Shown here: positions 62,750 through 64,000 of the stretch, in pieces
Numbering within the stretch: position 1 is the stretch's first letter
Layout: each line of letters opens with the position of its first letter
NCBI RefSeq assembly: GCF_000385925.1
Contig: NC_021175.1
Span: 1,247,501 to 1,311,500, forward strand
DNA length: 64,000 bases
DNA from: Streptococcus cristatus AS 1.3089
GTDB lineage: Bacteria > Bacillota > Bacilli > Lactobacillales > Streptococcaceae
Direction of reading: 5' to 3'
Program-made: the position numbers and the translations under genes
Notes under the pieces: model-generated
Databases searched by the model: none
The model's input: the letters and a program-made list of their open reading frames with translations, nothing else
Told to the model about the DNA's origin: nothing

Positions 62750-64000
62750 TTAAGATAAAGCTAGGCTGATAAAGTTAAGGATGAAGAGCAGGTTTAAGAT
62801 CCAAATCATTGGATGCACATCCTTAGCTTGACCTTTGATAACTTTCACAAGAGCATACATGATAAAGCCTGCTGCAATCCCGTTCGTGATACTGTAAGTG
62901 AAGCCCATGAAGATAGAGGTGAAGAAAGCTGGAACAGCTTCTGCCATATCATCCCACTGGATATTTTTCAGACTGCCAAGCATCATGATCCCTACGACAA
63001 TCAAAATTGGCGCAGTTGCTGCTGTTGGAACGATGGCCAACAGCGGGCTAAAGAAGCTAGATACCGCAAAGCAGACCGCTACAACCAAGGCTGTCAAACC
63101 AGTCCGTCCGCCAGCACCGATACCAGCTGCAGACTCTACATAAGTAGTAACGTTAGATGTTCCGGCAATCGCACCAATAGTTGTCCCGATCAAGTCTGAG
63201 TACAAAGCCTTGTCCAAACCTTCTGACTCATGATTTTCACCAGAGCTTGCGACGATCCCCACTTTTTCACCAGTTCCGATCAAGGTACCGATGGTATCAA
63301 AAATATCAGTCAGAGAGAAGGCTAGGATGGCCATAAATGTTTGAGGCAGACGCGCCGTATCAGCAAAGAGAGCTCCCAAGCCTTCTGGACCAACCGCAAC
63401 CCCGAACACTTGTCCAAGTTCTTTCAGAGCTGTTGACAGATTGTGCTGACCGAAGTCAATCGCAGACAGGTTTACCAAGCCAACAGCAATCGCTACGACT
63501 GTTGTTGTAAAGATAGACAAGATAATGCCGCCTTTGATACCCTTGATTACAAAGAAAACTGTAATCGCTAGACCAAGTAAAGCGAGTAAAACTGCTGGAT
63601 TATTAAAATCAACTAATCCCGGAGTTGCAGCTGAGTTTGCTGTAATAGCAGCTTTGGCTTGGTCAGCTCCCTTACCGGCTACTACATAGTTGCCTGGATC
63701 GATTGAAAACTTCAAAAGTCCGGCATTTTTAATCCCTACATAAGCTAGAAAGACACCGATACCTGCCGAAATAGCTGAACGAAGTGCTGATGGAATAGAC
63801 TCAATAATAGCCTTCCGAATCTTGGTCAGGGTAATGAAGAGCGAGATCAGACCACAGATGAAGACCATACCCAGAGCCTCTTGCCAAGTATAGCCCAGAC
63901 TAAAGACGACCGTGAAAGTAAAGAAAGCATTGAGCCCCATACCTGGCGCCTGTGCGTAAGGGAGGTTGGCATAAAAGGCCATCATGAGCGTTCCAGCAAC
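62750..64000 (-). CDS. NCS2-family purine permease (N-terminus beyond window)
   Basis: Polytopic transporter of the AzgA/PbuG-like branch (hypoxanthine, guanine or adenine). About 417 residues are visible; the frame runs without a stop to the window edge, where VAGTL precedes MMAFYANLPYAQAPGMGLNA, the family's conserved substrate motif. Later motifs include FSLTDIFDTIGTLIGTGE and GTTIGAIAGTSNVTTYVESAAG. The start is about 60 residues beyond the window, judging from the family's usual length. Substrate inferred from the subfamily. Confidence 0.92.
   Translation of the reverse strand, partial: VAGTLMMAFYANLPYAQAPGMGLNAFFTFTVVFSLGYTWQEALGMVFICGLISLFITLTKIRKAIIESIPSALRSAISAGIGVFLAYVGIKNAGLLKFSIDPGNYVVAGKGADQAKAAITANSAATPGLVDFNNPAVLLALLGLAITVFFVIKGIKGGIILSIFTTTVVAIAVGLVNLSAIDFGQHNLSTALKELGQVFGVAVGPEGLGALFADTARLPQTFMAILAFSLTDIFDTIGTLIGTGEKVGIVASSGENHESEGLDKALYSDLIGTTIGAIAGTSNVTTYVESAAGIGAGGRTGLTALVVAVCFAVSSFFSPLLAIVPTAATAPILIVVGIMMLGSLKNIQWDDMAEAVPAFFTSIFMGFTYSITNGIAAGFIMYALVKVIKGQAKDVHPMIWILNLLFILNFISLALS

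Overview
The window is a stretch of a low-to-mid GC Firmicutes chromosome. Its gene content and order point to a viridans Streptococcus, most probably the S. sanguinis / S. gordonii group: uppS-cdsA-rseP, glmU-nudix-macP-mtnN, rsmH-ftsL-pbp2x-mraY, yqeG-yqeH-yhbY-nadD-yqeK-rsfS, tsaE-GNAT-lytR, and a relPRS operon beside msrAB. The species assignment is inference from gene order and protein character; no 16S or other marker is present. I saw no rRNA, tRNA or CRISPR array.

Layout. 1-2975: envelope and secretion genes (rseP, truncated by the window edge, cdsA, uppS, yajC). 3242-5657: transketolase and a small unknown protein. 5823-10593: msrAB, the stringent-response operon relP-relR-relS, an ArsC/Spx-like protein and ogt. 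10590-12869: serine synthesis (serA, serC). 13008-15741: replication and translation housekeeping (rsmI, yabA, holB, tmk). 15922-20176: yitT, mtnN, macP, a Nudix hydrolase and glmU. 20489-24718: a lone small gene with a consensus promoter, then a large secreted repeat protein with a cysteine-peptidase-like tail. 24929-29329: trxB, a DUF4059 protein, an amino-acid ABC transporter lacking its binding protein, and a DEAD-box helicase. 29430-33969: the division and wall cluster mraY, pbp2x, ftsL, rsmH. 34216-39819: MFS exporter, htpX-lemA, a decayed TetR-type efflux locus, rsmG with a frameshifted tail, exonuclease III and a glyoxalase-like protein. 40169-46254: the conserved yqeG-to-tmcAL cluster. 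58641-64000: chromosome again, with a membrane protein, a DedA/TVP38-type protein, lytR, a GNAT, tsaE and an NCS2 purine permease cut by the window edge.

The accessory region is a roughly 12.2-kb integrated element, about 46397-58595. Its ends can be read from the sequence. The large serine recombinase at the left end is bordered by CTGACAC..AGCAG, and an inverted version borders the right end. Joining the ends gives a palindromic attP centred on AC, and joining the flanks gives a second, different palindrome that would be attB. Inside are a TnpX-like recombinase, a TnpW-like small protein, a Replic_Relax-family putative relaxase with a PD-(D/E)xK-like motif, a TraG/VirD4-like coupling ATPase, small membrane proteins, and a divergent promoter pair sharing a 16-bp operator. 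No type IV secretion channel genes are seen, so I read it as an integrative mobilizable element. Its right half is AT-rich. It carries a highly structured leader upstream of a small membrane protein whose Shine-Dalgarno is sequestered, a near-perfect promoter driving a probable noncoding RNA, a DUF6161-like membrane protein, and a nested 2.3-kb module with its own copy of the att half-site. That module holds a small serine recombinase flanked by palindromic sites, a frameshifted lipoprotein gene and small membrane proteins.

A second theme is two families of intergenic repeats, one of about 170 bp (five copies) and one of about 155 bp (two copies). Both have related TGGGACA ends and strong internal hairpins. 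They sit immediately behind stop codons and probably act as terminators.
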